Shown piece by piece: positions 27,703 through 37,382 of a stretch of 64,000 nt of DNA (the first letter of the stretch is position 1; each line of letters begins with the position of its first letter). The notes below the pieces were generated by a model. It saw only the letters and a list, made by a program, of their open reading frames with translations. It was not told the origin of the DNA and searched no databases. A program made the position numbers and the translations under genes. Location: positions 1-64,000 of the forward strand of contig NZ_JAFKHE010000015.1 of assembly GCF_017307495.1 (NCBI RefSeq), written 5' to 3'. This DNA is from Devosia sp. GTDB lineage: Bacteria; Pseudomonadota; Alphaproteobacteria; Rhizobiales; Devosiaceae.

Positions 27703-29571
27703 CTACACGAACAGGTTGACGCCGCCGGCCGAAGCCGTGCCGCGATAAAGGGTGGTCGCCGTGTCGATGGACTCCTCCGATGGGAGGAGGCCGTCACCAC
27801 TGCCGGGAGACGCCGGTTGCTGGCCGCGCCCGTCGCCCATGCCGCCCTGGGCGGCGAAGGGGTTCTGGCGCAGCGAGAATTCGAGATTGGTCCTCGAGGC
27901 GTCGAGGCCGGCCTGCTGCAGGGCCTGCTGCAGGGCGCGCTGGTCGCGCTGCATCAGGTCGAGTGTTTCGGCGCGCTCGACGGTCATGCGGGCGTTGACG
28001 GTGCCGGACTTGTCGACATCGAGCTTGACGTCGATGCGGCCCAGCTCGGGCGGATCGAGCCGGATCTGGAAGCGGGAATTGCCGGCCTCGAACTGGCGCA
28101 CGACCTCGAAGGCGACCTGCGGCAGGTTCACCTGCTGCACGGGCGTCTGGTACGCGGCGTGGATGGTGCGGGCGACGGGCGCGGCGGGGGGCTGGCTGCT
28201 GTTGGCCGTAGCCGTGGCGGCGACGGCCGTATTGTCCGCGGTGGCGGATGCGTTGGCCTGCGGGGCGGGTGCCGGATCGGGGCCGGTGGTCGACCTCGCT
28301 TCGGCGGCGACCGGAGTCGTCGCGGCCGGCTTCTTCACTTCAGCGAGGACGGGATCAAGCGTGTCGGCGTCGCTTGCCCGCCGTTCGTTGTCGACTGGTT
28401 GCGCCGGCGTTGAGGCGGCCTTGTCCCTTGCTGCCACCGCTTCGGGCAGTTCCAGCGCAGGGGCGGCGAAAGGCTGGGTTTCAGCCGACCTGGCGACGGC
28501 CGGCCTGGCCGCGGCAAGCGCCTCGACAATGCGCTCGATGTCGGGGGCGCCGCTGGTGGGTGCGGGGGCGACCGCAGCCGTGGTCGTGGCGGCGGCTTCG
28601 AGGCGGGACGCAAAGGCTTCCAGTTTTCTTGCCAGCTCCGGGGTTACCGGCTCGGCCTTGTCGACCAGCTTTTCGAGCGCCTGGGCCAGCCGTGCGAGTT
28701 CCGGGCGCGGGGCAGGGGCTTGCGCAGCCGGCTCGGTGTCCTCTGCTATGGCCGACGCGGTCGTGTCCGAGGCGGCGGCGGCCTTGGCCGGAGTCGCAGG
28801 GGCGAGTGTGGCCACGAGGTCGGTCACCGCTCCGACGATGTCTTCCGGCACGTCGGCGTCAGGGAGCGCGGCAACGATCGCATCGAGATCGGGGGGCGCA
28901 ACGGCGGGCATGTCGGCGGCCACCGGGGCAAAGCTGGCCGTTCCGGCTGCGGGCTGCTGCGGGACCGATGCCGGAGCGGGGGCGGGAGGTGTGGCGCGGT
29001 CGTCCTGGGGCGCGGCGGGCGGAGCGATGGCTGCACCAGCGGCAAGTTGAGCCGCGTCCTCGATGGCGGGCAGGATGCCCTTGCCGCTGGCGAGGGCGGA
29101 AATCCGGGGATCGATCGCGGGCTGCGGCGCCGGCTGGGCGATGCCGAACCAGGCGGCGGCGGCATCGAGGGCCTCGCTCAGCTTCCTTTCGAGCGCCGGA
29201 TCGACGGGTTTACCCGCCTCCAGCGCGTCGTTGAGCGCGATGAGGGCGTCGCCGAGGTCCTTGAGCAGGGACTTGCCCTTTGGCGTCTGCGCCGCGGCGG
29301 GGGCGATCGATGCGGTCGCAGCGTCGGGGCCTGCCGCCTGAGCCGTCTCGGCCGGCACCGCGAGTTCGCGGGCAGCAGCGATCGGCTGGATCGCCGAGGG
29401 CGTGCCGGGGGGGGTGGCAGAACCGGCCCCGGGTACCTGCTGGCCGATCAGCGCCAGCAGGGCGGCAAACAGGTCACCCTCCGTGCCGCCCCGGGCCTGC
29501 GGCGCAACCGAACCCGTACCGGTCACAAGACCGGGATTGGCTGCTGGGACAAATCCGACCGATACCGTCAC
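27703..29571 (-). CDS. fliK: Flagellar hook-length control protein FliK
   Basis: FliK is the exported ruler that stops hook growth. The 622-residue product has a long Ala/Pro/Thr-rich N-terminal part and a compact C-terminal Flg_hook domain (about residues 500-590: VAFEVVRQFEAGNSRFQIRLD, PPELGRIDVKLDVD, LEFSLRQNPFA). I chose the GTG at 29571 because GCGAGG lies just upstream and a sigma-54 promoter ends about 39 bases before it. A longer TTG-initiated frame would begin inside that promoter. The disordered N-terminus is normal for FliK. Confidence 0.85.
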   Translation of the reverse strand: MTVSVGFVPAANPGLVTGTGSVAPQARGGTEGDLFAALLALIGQQVPGAGSATPPGTPSAIQPIAAARELAVPAETAQAAGPDAATASIAPAAAQTPKGKSLLKDLGDALIALNDALEAGKPVDPALERKLSEALDAAAAWFGIAQPAPQPAIDPRISALASGKGILPAIEDAAQLAAGAAIAPPAAPQDDRATPPAPAPASVPQQPAAGTASFAPVAADMPAVAPPDLDAIVAALPDADVPEDIVGAVTDLVATLAPATPAKAAAASDTTASAIAEDTEPAAQAPAPRPELARLAQALEKLVDKAEPVTPELARKLEAFASRLEAAATTTAAVAPAPTSGAPDIERIVEALAAARPAVARSAETQPFAAPALELPEAVAARDKAASTPAQPVDNERRASDADTLDPVLAEVKKPAATTPVAAEARSTTGPDPAPAPQANASATADNTAVAATATANSSQPPAAPVARTIHAAYQTPVQQVNLPQVAFEVVRQFEAGNSRFQIRLDPPELGRIDVKLDVDKSGTVNARMTVERAETLDLMQRDQRALQQALQQAGLDASRTNLEFSLRQNPFAAQGGMGDGRGQQPASPGSGDGLLPSEESIDTATTLYRGTASAGGVNLFV

Positions 29572-29608
29572 GTAGGCCTCGCGAGACACAATACTCCGGG
29601 GAATGCGA

Positions 29609-29624
29609 TGCAAGCCGCGTGCCG
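29609..29624 (-). promoter_or_regulatory. Sigma-54 promoter of the fliK-flgD operon
   Basis: CGGCACG-CGGC-TTGCA on the minus strand matches the sigma-54 consensus TGGCACG-N4-TTGCA. The invariant GG (-24) and GC (-12) dinucleotides are separated by exactly ten bases. The predicted transcription start is about 27 bases before the fliK GTG. Confidence 0.75.
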
Positions 29625-29794
29625 GACACGAATGCCATGAATTTCAGTGAGTTAGGCTGACATTGCGCCGGCCGCTCGCAGGCAGAAAGGGACCCGGCGG
29701 CAAGAATTGCCGAGCAGGAGCGCTTGCGGCGCCCCAACGACGCGCCTATACCGCCGCGCATCCGCAGGACCTTGACCCCTTCTGGATGAGAGAG

Positions 29795-30943
29795 ATGTTG
29801 AATTCGCTTGATCTGCCCAAGCGGCCCCAGGACACGCGCGTCGTGGTCGCGATGTCGGGGGGCGTGGACAGTTCCGTCGTTGCCGGCCTGCTTGCCCGCG
29901 AGGGCTACGATGTCGTCGGCGTTACCCTGCAGCTTTACGATCACGGCGAGGCGACGCACCGGAAGGGCGCCTGCTGCGCCGGGCAGGACATCCACGACGC
30001 GCGGCGCGTGGCGCAGGCGCTCGGGATTCCGCACTACGTGCTCGACTACGAAGAGCGCTTCAAGAACTCGGTGATGAAGCCGTTCGCCAATGCCTACCGG
30101 CAGGGCGAGACGCCGGTGCCGTGCATCGCCTGCAACCAGAGCGTCAAGTTCGTCGACCTGATGGACGTCGCCAGGGACCTCGGCGCCGACGTGCTGGCAA
30201 CGGGGCACTATGTGCAGTCGAAGCTCGTGGACGGGCGGCGCCGGCTGTTCCGGCCCGTCGATGACAGCCGCGACCAGAGCTATTTCCTGTTCGCGACGAC
30301 GCAGGAGCAACTCGATTTCCTGCGCTTTCCGCTCGGCGGCATGACCAAGCCGGCAGTGCGCGAGCTGGCGCGCGAGTTCGGGCTCGAAGTGGCGGAAAAG
30401 CACGACAGCCAGGACATCTGCTTCGTGCCGCAGGGCAAGTACACCGACGTGATCCGCAAGATGCACCCGGAGGCGCTGGAGGGCGGCGAGATCGTGCATC
30501 TCGACGGGCGCGTGCTCGGCCGGCACGAGGGGATCATCAACTACACGATCGGCCAGCGGAAGGGCCTCGGCGTCGCCGCAGGCGAGCCGCTCTACGTCGT
30601 CAAGCTCGACCACAAGACAGGCCGGGTGATCGTCGGGCCGCGCGAGGCGCTGATGACGAGGACGGTGCGGCTGCGCGACGTGAACTGGCTGGGCGAGCGC
30701 GCACTGGCGTCGCTTGCGGCCGGCAACGGCATGCCGATCGAGGTGAAGGTGCGCTCGACACGACCGCCGCAGGCCGGGGCCGTGCACATGGACGGCGGCG
30801 AAGTGTTCGTCACGCTGTTCGCGGGCGAGTACGGCATTTCGCCGGGGCAGGCCTGCGTGTTCTACGCCGACGACAGCGAGACGACCGAGGTGCTGGGCGG
30901 CGGTTTCATTGCCGAGGCGGTGCCTCAGGCGCTGGTGGCGTAA
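29795..30943 (+). CDS. mnmA: tRNA-specific 2-thiouridylase MnmA
   Basis: MnmA thiolates the wobble uridine U34 of Lys, Glu and Gln tRNAs. The 382-residue product has the PP-loop ATP-binding motif SGGVDSS at about residues 21-27. It has the Cys-containing segments [14 protein letters not shown] (catalytic Cys) and [14 protein letters not shown] (second catalytic Cys). The C-terminal tRNA-binding domains contain [20 protein letters not shown]. The ATG at 29795 has a GGATGAGAGAG stretch upstream; an ATG nine bases earlier is equally possible. Confidence 0.95.
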   Translation: MLNSLDLPKRPQDTRVVVAMSGGVDSSVVAGLLAREGYDVVGVTLQLYDHGEATHRKGACCAGQDIHDARRVAQALGIPHYVLDYEERFKNSVMKPFANAYRQGETPVPCIACNQSVKFVDLMDVARDLGADVLATGHYVQSKLVDGRRRLFRPVDDSRDQSYFLFATTQEQLDFLRFPLGGMTKPAVRELAREFGLEVAEKHDSQDICFVPQGKYTDVIRKMHPEALEGGEIVHLDGRVLGRHEGIINYTIGQRKGLGVAAGEPLYVVKLDHKTGRVIVGPREALMTRTVRLRDVNWLGERALASLAAGNGMPIEVKVRSTRPPQAGAVHMDGGEVFVTLFAGEYGISPGQACVFYADDSETTEVLGGGFIAEAVPQALVA

Positions 30944-30990
30944 GGTTCTGACGAGGTACCACTTTTCTCTGGCCACGAACGGAGGATGCG

Positions 30991-31326
30991 ATGTTGGGGG
31001 GAGTGGCGCGCTGGTGGGTTGTCGTTGTTGCGCTTCTGGCATGTGCCGTGCCGCCGCCCGCATCCGCGCAGGAGGGCCCGGCCGATCAATGTGCCCAAGT
31101 GGGCGACATTGCCGAGTTGATCATGCGTGAGCGCCAGCACGGAGCGACCATGGATGACCTCATCCAGATCGAACGGCAGTATCCCGCCGATCAGCGCGGT
31201 GCGGTCGAGGTCGCCATCATAGCCTCGTTCCAGTTCCCGCAGCACGACAGCGAGGAGGAGCGGGAGGCTGCCGCCAAGGACTTTCGCGCCTGGATGCAGA
31301 GCCATTTCTGCCAGTCGGCTCAATAG
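30991..31326 (+). CDS. Small exported protein of unknown function
   Basis: The 111-residue protein has a clear signal peptide (residues 1-26, ending PPASAQ). A short, charged mature part follows with two cysteines (QCAQVGD and HFCQSAQ) that could form a disulfide. GGAGG precedes the ATG. I do not recognise a family. It lies 47 bases after mnmA. Confidence 0.65.
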   Translation: MLGGVARWWVVVVALLACAVPPPASAQEGPADQCAQVGDIAELIMRERQHGATMDDLIQIERQYPADQRGAVEVAIIASFQFPQHDSEEEREAAAKDFRAWMQSHFCQSAQ

Positions 31327-31389
31327 CTACGGTCGGTGTTGCGGGCCCCAGCCGACGGCTCCGGTCACGCTGCCACGGGCGGTCCTAGG

Positions 31390-31584
31390 CTAGGGAGTGG
31401 TGGTCGACGGGGCCTCGACGGACTTGGCGCCCTGGGCGGCTTCCTTGAGCTGCTGGTAGTTGCCGAGGCCGCCGAGCAGAGCCGAGGCGACGTAGATCAG
31501 GATCAGCACGCCAAGGACGAGCAGCACCACGCGGCTCGAGTTTAGCTTCCACGGGCTCTGCGGCTTGTTGGGGTCGTCGGTCAT
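31390..31584 (-). CDS. Small single-pass membrane protein
   Basis: The 64-residue product has a polar N-terminus (MTDDPNKPQSPWKLNSSR), one transmembrane helix (about 19-40, VVLLVLGVLILIYVASALL) and a short hydrophilic tail. The clean signal-anchor layout suggests a real gene, but the family and role are unknown. Confidence 0.55.
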   Translation of the reverse strand: MTDDPNKPQSPWKLNSSRVVLLVLGVLILIYVASALLGGLGNYQQLKEAAQGAKSVEAPSTTTP

Positions 31585-31904
31585 GCGTGTGGCGTACGCC
31601 GGCGATGGGGCGGATGCAAGGCGACATAGCGCGCGTCGCCCGACCCCCTCCGAGCTGCGCTAGGCAGCAAGCTGCCAAGCTTCGCTTGCCTCCCCCATCA
31701 AGGGGGAGGTGGGCATCGAGTTTGTGGCTGGATTTCGCCGGAGTCACCGGCTGGCACCTCCCCCTTGATGGGGAGGCTGGGAGGGGGTGGGGCGTGCTAC
31801 TCGATGACTCGGCCACGTTCCGCAGAAAAATCTCGCGGCCCACCCCAAGGATCAGTTGGCGTTCATCGTCTCATCGATAGTGTGCCGGCCGAAAGCTCCA
31901 ACAG
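31585..31904. other. Intergenic region with family B repeats
   Basis: About 320 bases hold no convincing gene. Positions 31,640-31,792 are the repeat described separately. The rest should carry the promoter of the downstream sigma-factor gene, but no clear motif was seen. Confidence 0.5.
31640..31792. repeat. Family B inverted repeat, copy 4
   Basis: CCTCCCCCATCAAGGGGGAGGTGGGCA and its mirrored copy CACCTCCCCCTTGATGGGGAGG form a long inverted repeat with about 60 bases between the arms. Confidence 0.75.
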
Positions 31905-32474
31905 GTGCTGAGTTCCTTGACGCCTGAACTGATCGATAGCGGGGTGCTGGCGGCGCCGGTTGCCGACGAGACGCTGATCGCGCGTGCGATCGGAGGTGAT
32001 CGTCGCGCCTTTGCCGAGCTCATTGAGCGGCACTACGACTTCATCTTCCGTACGGCGTGCAAATGGTGCGGCAAGGTATCGGACGCCGAAGATGTCGCGC
32101 AGGAGGTGTGCGTCAAGCTCGCCTCGGTGTTGAAATCGTTCGACGGGCGCTCGGCCTTCACCAGCTGGCTCTATCGCGTGACGCTGAACGCGGTGCGCGA
32201 CATGCAGCGGGCGCGGAGCCGACGGGGTCGCAATGCCGACCGCTATGCGGAAGTGGCGCCCGACGAGTACCTGCCCGACCAAGAGGATTCGGCGGCGGCC
32301 AAGGAGCTATGGCAGGCGGTGCGGCGCCTGCCCGAGCAGCAGCGCGATGCGGTGCTGCTGATCTACGCGGAGGGGATGAGCCACGCCGAAGCTGGCGGGA
32401 TCATGGGCTGCAAGGAAGCAACCGTCTCGTGGCATGTCCACGAGGCCAAGAAGACCCTGAGGGGGCTCCTATGA
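31905..32474 (+). CDS. ECF-type RNA polymerase sigma factor
   Basis: The 189-residue protein has sigma region 2 (about 30-95: AFAELIERHYDFIFRTACKWCG, DAEDVAQEVCVKL, SFDGRSAFTSWLYRVTLNAVRD). It also has region 4 (about 135-185: VRRLPEQQRDAVLLIYAEGMSHAEAGGIMGCKEATVSWHVHEAKK). The length is normal for group IV sigma factors. The predicted start is GTG at 31905, with a TTG 12 bases downstream as an alternative; neither has a strong ribosome-binding site. Its stop overlaps the start of the VWA gene (ATGA), so that protein is the likely partner or regulator. Confidence 0.88.
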   Translation: MLSSLTPELIDSGVLAAPVADETLIARAIGGDRRAFAELIERHYDFIFRTACKWCGKVSDAEDVAQEVCVKLASVLKSFDGRSAFTSWLYRVTLNAVRDMQRARSRRGRNADRYAEVAPDEYLPDQEDSAAAKELWQAVRRLPEQQRDAVLLIYAEGMSHAEAGGIMGCKEATVSWHVHEAKKTLRGLL

Positions 32475-34504
32475 GCAACCATTCCGACGAGGACAGGCTC
32501 AACCTGTTGAAGACCTCCGGCTCGCCCAAGCCGAGCGAGGCGGCGCGCCGCCGGGCGCTGGAGGCCGCGATGCTGGCGTTCGACGCCGAGCAGGAAAAGG
32601 TGGTGCGTGCGCCCCAAGGAAACCCGATCATCGACCGTCTCAGGTCCATCTTCGCCTCTCAGAAAGGGAAATGGATCATGGACAACCGTCTCGCCTACGG
32701 GCTTGGCACCGCCGCCCTCGCCTTGTTCCTGCTGCCGCTCGGCTACCAGCTCTACACCTCGACGGCGATCACGCCGATCAAGTTGCCGGGGGTGATCCCG
32801 ACGACTGTGGCGACGCCGGAGCCGGAACTGACGGCACCGGCGGACAAGACGGATAGCGGCGGCGCCGCATCGATGGATGCACCCGTGGTGGTCGAGAACT
32901 TCGCCAACGGAATTGCGTCCATGCGGGCTGCCAAGCCGGCGGGCGAGGCTGGCCAGCTGCGCGACGAGGAAGCCGCGGTCGGCCTTGCGGCCCCCGAAGC
33001 CGCTCCGCCGATGCAGTCGCTTGCCGCGATCCCGGCGCCGGCCGACGCGATGATGGCGCAGCCGACCGAGCCGAGCGGGGACCAGTTCAGCACGTTCACG
33101 GAGTCGCCGGTCAAGATCGTCAAGAACGAGCCGGTCTCGACCTTCTCGATCGATGTCGACACAGCCTCCTACGCTTATGTGCGGAAGACCCTGACCGAGG
33201 GCTGGGTGCCCGAGCCCGATGCGGTGCGCATCGAGGAGCTGGTCAACTATTTCGACTACGACTACCCGGCCCCAACCGACGCCAGCACGCCGTTCAAGCC
33301 GAACGTGTCGGTCTATCCGACGCCGTGGAACGCCAGGACGCAGATCGTCCAGATCGGCATCAAGGGCTATGTGCCGGCCGCGACCGAGAAGAAGCCATCC
33401 AACCTCGTGTTCCTCATCGACACGTCGGGGTCGATGGACGAGCCGGACAAGCTGCCGCTGCTGAAGCGGGCATTTGCGCTGCTGGTCGACCGGATGGGGG
33501 CCGAGGACACGATCTCGATCGTCGCCTATGCCGGCTCGGCCGGCGTGGTGCTGGAGCCGACCAAGGGGACGGACAAGGCCAGAATCCTCAGCGCGCTCGA
33601 CAATCTCAGCGCGGGCGGTTCGACCGCGGGTGCCGAGGGGATCGAACTCGCCTACCGGCTGGCCGAGCAGAACAAGGTGAAGGACGGGGTCAACCGGGTG
33701 ATCCTTGCGACCGATGGCGACTTCAACGTCGGGATCGACGATCCGGAAGCGCTGAAGACCTTCATCAAGGGCAAGCGCGACGGCGGGGTGTTCCTGTCGG
33801 TGCTGGGCTTCGGGCAGGGGAACCTGGGCGACGACACGATGCAGGCGCTGGCCCAGAACGGCAACGGCAACGCCAGCTACATCGACAGCTTCAAGGAAGC
33901 GCAGAAGGTATTGGTGGCGGATGCCGGCGGCACGCTCGAGACCATCGCCAAGGACGTGAAGATCCAGGTCGAGTTCAACCCGGCGGTGGTGAGCGAATAC
34001 CGGCTGATCGGCTACGAGACGCGGGCGCTGAACCGCGAGGATTTCAACAACGACAAGGTCGATGCGGGCGAGATCGGGGCGGGAACGACTGTTACCGCGC
34101 TCTACGAGATCACGCCAGTCGGCTCGGGCGCGGCGCTGAACGATGCGTTGCGCTACGAGCAGGGCGGCACGGCAGCCGCGACGCCGGTGGCGGCCAACGA
34201 GATCGGGTACCTCAAGCTGCGCTACAAGCTGCCGGACGGGGACACGTCGAGGCTGGTCGAAGAGCCGATCAGCGCGGACCTGGCGGTCGGTGACGTGGCG
34301 CAGGCTTCGGCGGACTCGCGGTTCGCGGCGGCGGTGGCAGCGTTCGGGCAGAAGCTCAGGGGCTCGAACTACGGCGACATGAGCTGGGACGCGATCCGGG
34401 CGCTGGCGCAAGGGGCGCGGGGCCCGGACCAGAACGGCTATCGCGCCGAGTTCGTGCAACTGATCGATCTGGCCAGGACGCTGGTGCCGGATAGCCGGGG
34501 GTAG
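32471..34504 (+). CDS. Membrane-anchored von Willebrand factor A protein (YfbK-like), coupled to sigma factor
   Basis: The 677-residue product has a cytoplasmic N-terminal region of about 70 residues (MSNHSDEDRLNLLKTSGSPK...). One membrane helix follows (about 74-95). Then come a Pro/Ala-rich linker, a YfbK-type N-terminal domain (VSTFSIDVDTASYAYVRKTLTEG), and a VWA domain starting near residue 310. The MIDAS motif DTSGSM begins at Asp317. The C-terminal DUF3520-like region contains GGTLETIAKDVKIQVEFNP and LRYKLPDGDTSRLVEEPI. The gene is translationally coupled to the sigma factor. The layout suggests the cytoplasmic N-terminus holds the sigma factor while the VWA domain senses an envelope signal; this is inference. 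Confidence 0.85.
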   Translation: MSNHSDEDRLNLLKTSGSPKPSEAARRRALEAAMLAFDAEQEKVVRAPQGNPIIDRLRSIFASQKGKWIMDNRLAYGLGTAALALFLLPLGYQLYTSTAITPIKLPGVIPTTVATPEPELTAPADKTDSGGAASMDAPVVVENFANGIASMRAAKPAGEAGQLRDEEAAVGLAAPEAAPPMQSLAAIPAPADAMMAQPTEPSGDQFSTFTESPVKIVKNEPVSTFSIDVDTASYAYVRKTLTEGWVPEPDAVRIEELVNYFDYDYPAPTDASTPFKPNVSVYPTPWNARTQIVQIGIKGYVPAATEKKPSNLVFLIDTSGSMDEPDKLPLLKRAFALLVDRMGAEDTISIVAYAGSAGVVLEPTKGTDKARILSALDNLSAGGSTAGAEGIELAYRLAEQNKVKDGVNRVILATDGDFNVGIDDPEALKTFIKGKRDGGVFLSVLGFGQGNLGDDTMQALAQNGNGNASYIDSFKEAQKVLVADAGGTLETIAKDVKIQVEFNPAVVSEYRLIGYETRALNREDFNNDKVDAGEIGAGTTVTALYEITPVGSGAALNDALRYEQGGTAAATPVAANEIGYLKLRYKLPDGDTSRLVEEPISADLAVGDVAQASADSRFAAAVAAFGQKLRGSNYGDMSWDAIRALAQGARGPDQNGYRAEFVQLIDLARTLVPDSRG

Positions 34505-34522
34505 GCCTGGGGCTGTCCCCGG

Positions 34523-35119
34523 TCAGTCAGCGGGTCCGAGCCAGATGGACCCGACCAACAGGGAGTGGAGCCGGGAATCCTTGCCCGTCGGCTCCACATG
34601 GGGCAGGCGTTGCATGCGCAGCGCGATGTCGAGCCTGCCGGAGGCTGCAGCCCGGGCTGACGCCCGGATCAGGAACTCCACCTGGTGCGGATCCTTGTCG
34701 TCAAAGGTGACAATCCCGACCGGTTGCCCGTTGGCGAACACGGTCAACTGCTGACGGAAGGACGGGGTCACCCTGGCACTCGCGTCGAGCCTGAGCACAA
34801 GGTCGCCAGGCGCGCCATCGTCCAGCGTGAAGCGCAGCCGGCCCTCGATCCCGCGCAGCCAGGTCCCCTCGGGTATGGAGTTCTCGAAGCCGCAGACGAG
34901 GATGTCGTCGAAGGCCCTGCGGGGCTTGCCGGATTGCGGCTCGACGGTCGTGCCCAGCGCGTAGGTGCCCGGCACTTCGCGCGGCAGGCAGCCGGTGGTG
35001 CGGTCGATGTAGTAGGCGCGATACTCGGGGCCGACGTCGGTCGTCGCCGCGAAGGCGCCGAGCGCGAGTTCGGCAAGTCCCAGGGCCACGATCCCGGCGA
35101 AGGCCAGCTTTCCTCGCAT
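34523..35119 (-). CDS. Exported protein of unknown function
   Basis: The 198-residue protein has an N-terminal signal peptide (residues 1-24, KLAFAGIVALGLAELALGAFAA). Its beta-rich mature part (LRFTLDDGAPGDLVLRLDASARV, QQLTVFANGQPVGIVTF, RLHSLLVGSIWLGPAD) resembles carbohydrate-binding or jelly-roll domains attached to glycosyltransferases. It starts 3 bases after the glycosyltransferase gene, so the two form an operon. Confidence 0.65.
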   Translation of the reverse strand: MRGKLAFAGIVALGLAELALGAFAATTDVGPEYRAYYIDRTTGCLPREVPGTYALGTTVEPQSGKPRRAFDDILVCGFENSIPEGTWLRGIEGRLRFTLDDGAPGDLVLRLDASARVTPSFRQQLTVFANGQPVGIVTFDDKDPHQVEFLIRASARAAASGRLDIALRMQRLPHVEPTGKDSRLHSLLVGSIWLGPAD

Positions 35120-35122
35120 CGG

Positions 35123-36316
35123 TCACACCATCGTAAAGTCGCGACCGCTGATCCAGCCGGCGACGACAAGCAGGCCGAGCGCCAGTCCGATCGGGTAGGC
35201 GGACCAGGACAGCCAGCGCCGCCGGGCGATCAGTTCAGCCGACACCAGGCCGAGCGGGGCCAGACCAGCGGCGAAGCGGACGCTCGAGAACAGGCCGGCA
35301 CTGAACGACAGCACGAGCGCGATGAAGCAGAACAGGGCCGCCGCGTAGTGGCCGCGCAGGGCGACCAGCGTGGTCAGCACCACCGCGACCAAGCCGCCGA
35401 CGGCATAGGTCGAGAAGGGGTCCCAGTGGGCCTTGAATGGCCATCCGCTATGCAGGGCGATGCCGAACTGGATGAACGGATTGTCGAGCGCGCGGCCCCA
35501 GGCCACCTGAACATGGGCGAAGGCAAGTCCATCGCCCATCCACAGGCGCAGGTAGACCATGTAGCCCAGCAGGCCGAGCGGCACGAGCGCCAAACCGAGC
35601 AGCAGGCGGTTGTCGGACAGGAAGCTGCGCGGCAGGTCGCGCCAGGCCCCGCCCGCCCGGCGATAGTCGATGATGGCCTGAAGCACGATGGCGGCGCCGA
35701 TCAGGACACCGGTGACCCGTGTAGCCGACAGCAGGGCTGCCCAGGCGCCGGCGCGAAGGTAGTCGCCGCGCTGCAACTGAACCAGCACCAGGATGGTGAG
35801 CAGGATGAACAGGCTCTCCGAATAGGGCATCGAGAAGAGCAGCGAGAACGGCCCGAGCAGGGCGCCGAAGGCGAACAGCCAGTAGGCCCGGGTCTGGCTG
35901 CCGAAAAGTGGCCGGGCGCAGCCGGCGGCGAGGATGCCAAGCACCTGCGAAACCAGCACTCCGGCCGCCGTCCACGGGAGCATGGTGAGCATGGCGACGG
36001 CTTTGACCAGCAAGGGATAGAGCGGGAAGAAGGCCCAGTTGGCCTCGCCGTTGCGGTTGGTCGGCAGGCCGACCTCGTAGCCCTGCGCGACCTTGCCAAA
36101 CCACCGGCAGTCCCAGAGGCAGATGCGGTCGGCAAAGGCGAGGGGCGACAGGTCGCCCGTCATGTAGACGAAGACGGCGAACTTGAGCAGCAGGCTGCAG
36201 GCGGCAAACAGGGCAAGCACGGCCCATAGCCGCACGTCCGCCGAATGCGACCGGCGAAAGGATCGATCTGACGCAAGAAGTCCGTCGGCGCTGGTCAGTT
36301 CCGCCCCCCGAAGCAA
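35123..36316 (-). CDS. PIG-V/Gpi18-like integral membrane mannosyltransferase
   Basis: The 397-residue protein has about ten membrane segments and the PIG-V-type motif region: WDCRWFGKVAQGYEVG, NWAFFPLYPLLVKAVAM and FSMPYSESLFILLTIL. In eukaryotes this family adds mannose to the GPI precursor from dolichol-phosphate-mannose. Bacterial members probably transfer a sugar from a polyprenyl-phosphate donor. The predicted start is TTG at 36316; a GTG at residue 28 (VRLWAVL) is a good alternative. The downstream exported protein is cotranscribed. Confidence 0.78.
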   Translation of the reverse strand: MLRGAELTSADGLLASDRSFRRSHSADVRLWAVLALFAACSLLLKFAVFVYMTGDLSPLAFADRICLWDCRWFGKVAQGYEVGLPTNRNGEANWAFFPLYPLLVKAVAMLTMLPWTAAGVLVSQVLGILAAGCARPLFGSQTRAYWLFAFGALLGPFSLLFSMPYSESLFILLTILVLVQLQRGDYLRAGAWAALLSATRVTGVLIGAAIVLQAIIDYRRAGGAWRDLPRSFLSDNRLLLGLALVPLGLLGYMVYLRLWMGDGLAFAHVQVAWGRALDNPFIQFGIALHSGWPFKAHWDPFSTYAVGGLVAVVLTTLVALRGHYAAALFCFIALVLSFSAGLFSSVRFAAGLAPLGLVSAELIARRRWLSWSAYPIGLALGLLVVAGWISGRDFTMV

Positions 36317-36431
36317 GCTTCACCGACCAGTGCAATAGCCGGGCGAGCTTAACATTTCGAGTATTCGGGGGACGGGAAGCGGGCGAAGTCCGGTCGCCGC
36401 GATCAGGTCGATCGCGGCGCGGCCGGCAAGG

Positions 36432-37382
36432 TCATAGCGGTTCCAGGCCCGCCTCGATCTCGGTGCGGCGACCTTCGAGGAAGGGCGGGAGCGCCAGCCG
36501 CTCGCCGAGGGTCTCGAGCGGCTCGTCGGCGGTGAAGCCGGGGCCATCGGTTGCGATCTCGAACAGTACGCCGTTGGGCTCGCGGAAATAGAGCGACTTG
36601 AAGTAGAAGCGCTCGACTTCGCCGGAGGTGCGGACGCCGTGGTTGGCGGTGCGCCTCACCCACTCGTCGAATTCGTCCTTGTCCGGCGTGCGGAAGGCGA
36701 CATGGTGCACGCCGCCAGCGCCCTGCCGGGCCTGGGGCAGATCGGGGTTCACCTCGACGTGGAGTTCGGCGGCGGCGCCACCCGGGCCCATCTCGAAGAC
36801 ATGGATCTCGCCGTTCTTCTCGCGGGCCGGATAGGAGCGGACCTCGCGCATGTTCATGATGCCGGTGAGGATCGGTGCGGTGCGGCGCAGATCGGGGACG
36901 GCCAGCGTGATCGGGCCGAGGCCCAGGATCTGGTGCTCGGCGGGGATGGGGCTCCTGTCCCACGGATGGCTCTCACCAGCCTTGGGGTCGGCGACGAGGC
37001 GGAAACGCTGGCCCTCGAAATCCTCGAACTCGAGCGACAGGTGACCGGCGCGTTCCTTGATGTTTCCGGAGGCGATGTCCTGCTCGGCGAGATGCTCCTT
37101 CCACCAGCTCAGGTCGGCTTCCGAGCGGACGCGCAGGCCGGTGCGCGAGACCTCGTGATTGCCGCGCCGGGCGGGGGCGGCCGGCCAATCGAAGAAGGTG
37201 AGATCGGCACCCGGAGAGGCGACGGCATCGCCGTAGAACAGATGATAGGCACTCACATCGTCCTGGTTCACCGTCTTCTTGATCAGCCTGAGGCCGAGGA
37301 CGCGGGTGTAGAAATCGACGTTGCGCTTCGCCTGCGCGGTGATCGCGGTGAGGTGGTGGATGCCTGCGAGTTCGAGGGCCAT
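36432..37382 (-). CDS. Ring-cleaving dioxygenase / glyoxalase family protein (MhqO-like)
   Basis: The 316-residue product has two vicinal-oxygen-chelate modules. It begins [35 protein letters not shown]. The second module begins near residue 145 ([15 protein letters not shown]), and [17 protein letters not shown] lies at about 225. The metal ligands expected are the first-module His, the VHHVAF His and the Glu in [14 protein letters not shown]. Such proteins open hydroquinone or catechol rings with Fe(II) and often respond to quinone stress. The ATG at 37382 begins the first module; the much longer upstream frame is not coding. Confidence 0.86.
   Translation of the reverse strand: MALELAGIHHLTAITAQAKRNVDFYTRVLGLRLIKKTVNQDDVSAYHLFYGDAVASPGADLTFFDWPAAPARRGNHEVSRTGLRVRSEADLSWWKEHLAEQDIASGNIKERAGHLSLEFEDFEGQRFRLVADPKAGESHPWDRSPIPAEHQILGLGPITLAVPDLRRTAPILTGIMNMREVRSYPAREKNGEIHVFEMGPGGAAAELHVEVNPDLPQARQGAGGVHHVAFRTPDKDEFDEWVRRTANHGVRTSGEVERFYFKSLYFREPNGVLFEIATDGPGFTADEPLETLGERLALPPFLEGRRTEIEAGLEPL

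Noticed and set aside
29572..29613. Longer fliK frame beginning at TTG 29613
   Set aside because: It would start inside the sigma-54 promoter and has no ribosome-binding site.
32363..34459. A 698-codon minus-strand frame opposite the VWA gene
   Set aside because: It is an antisense artefact of GC-rich codon use; it shows no domain.
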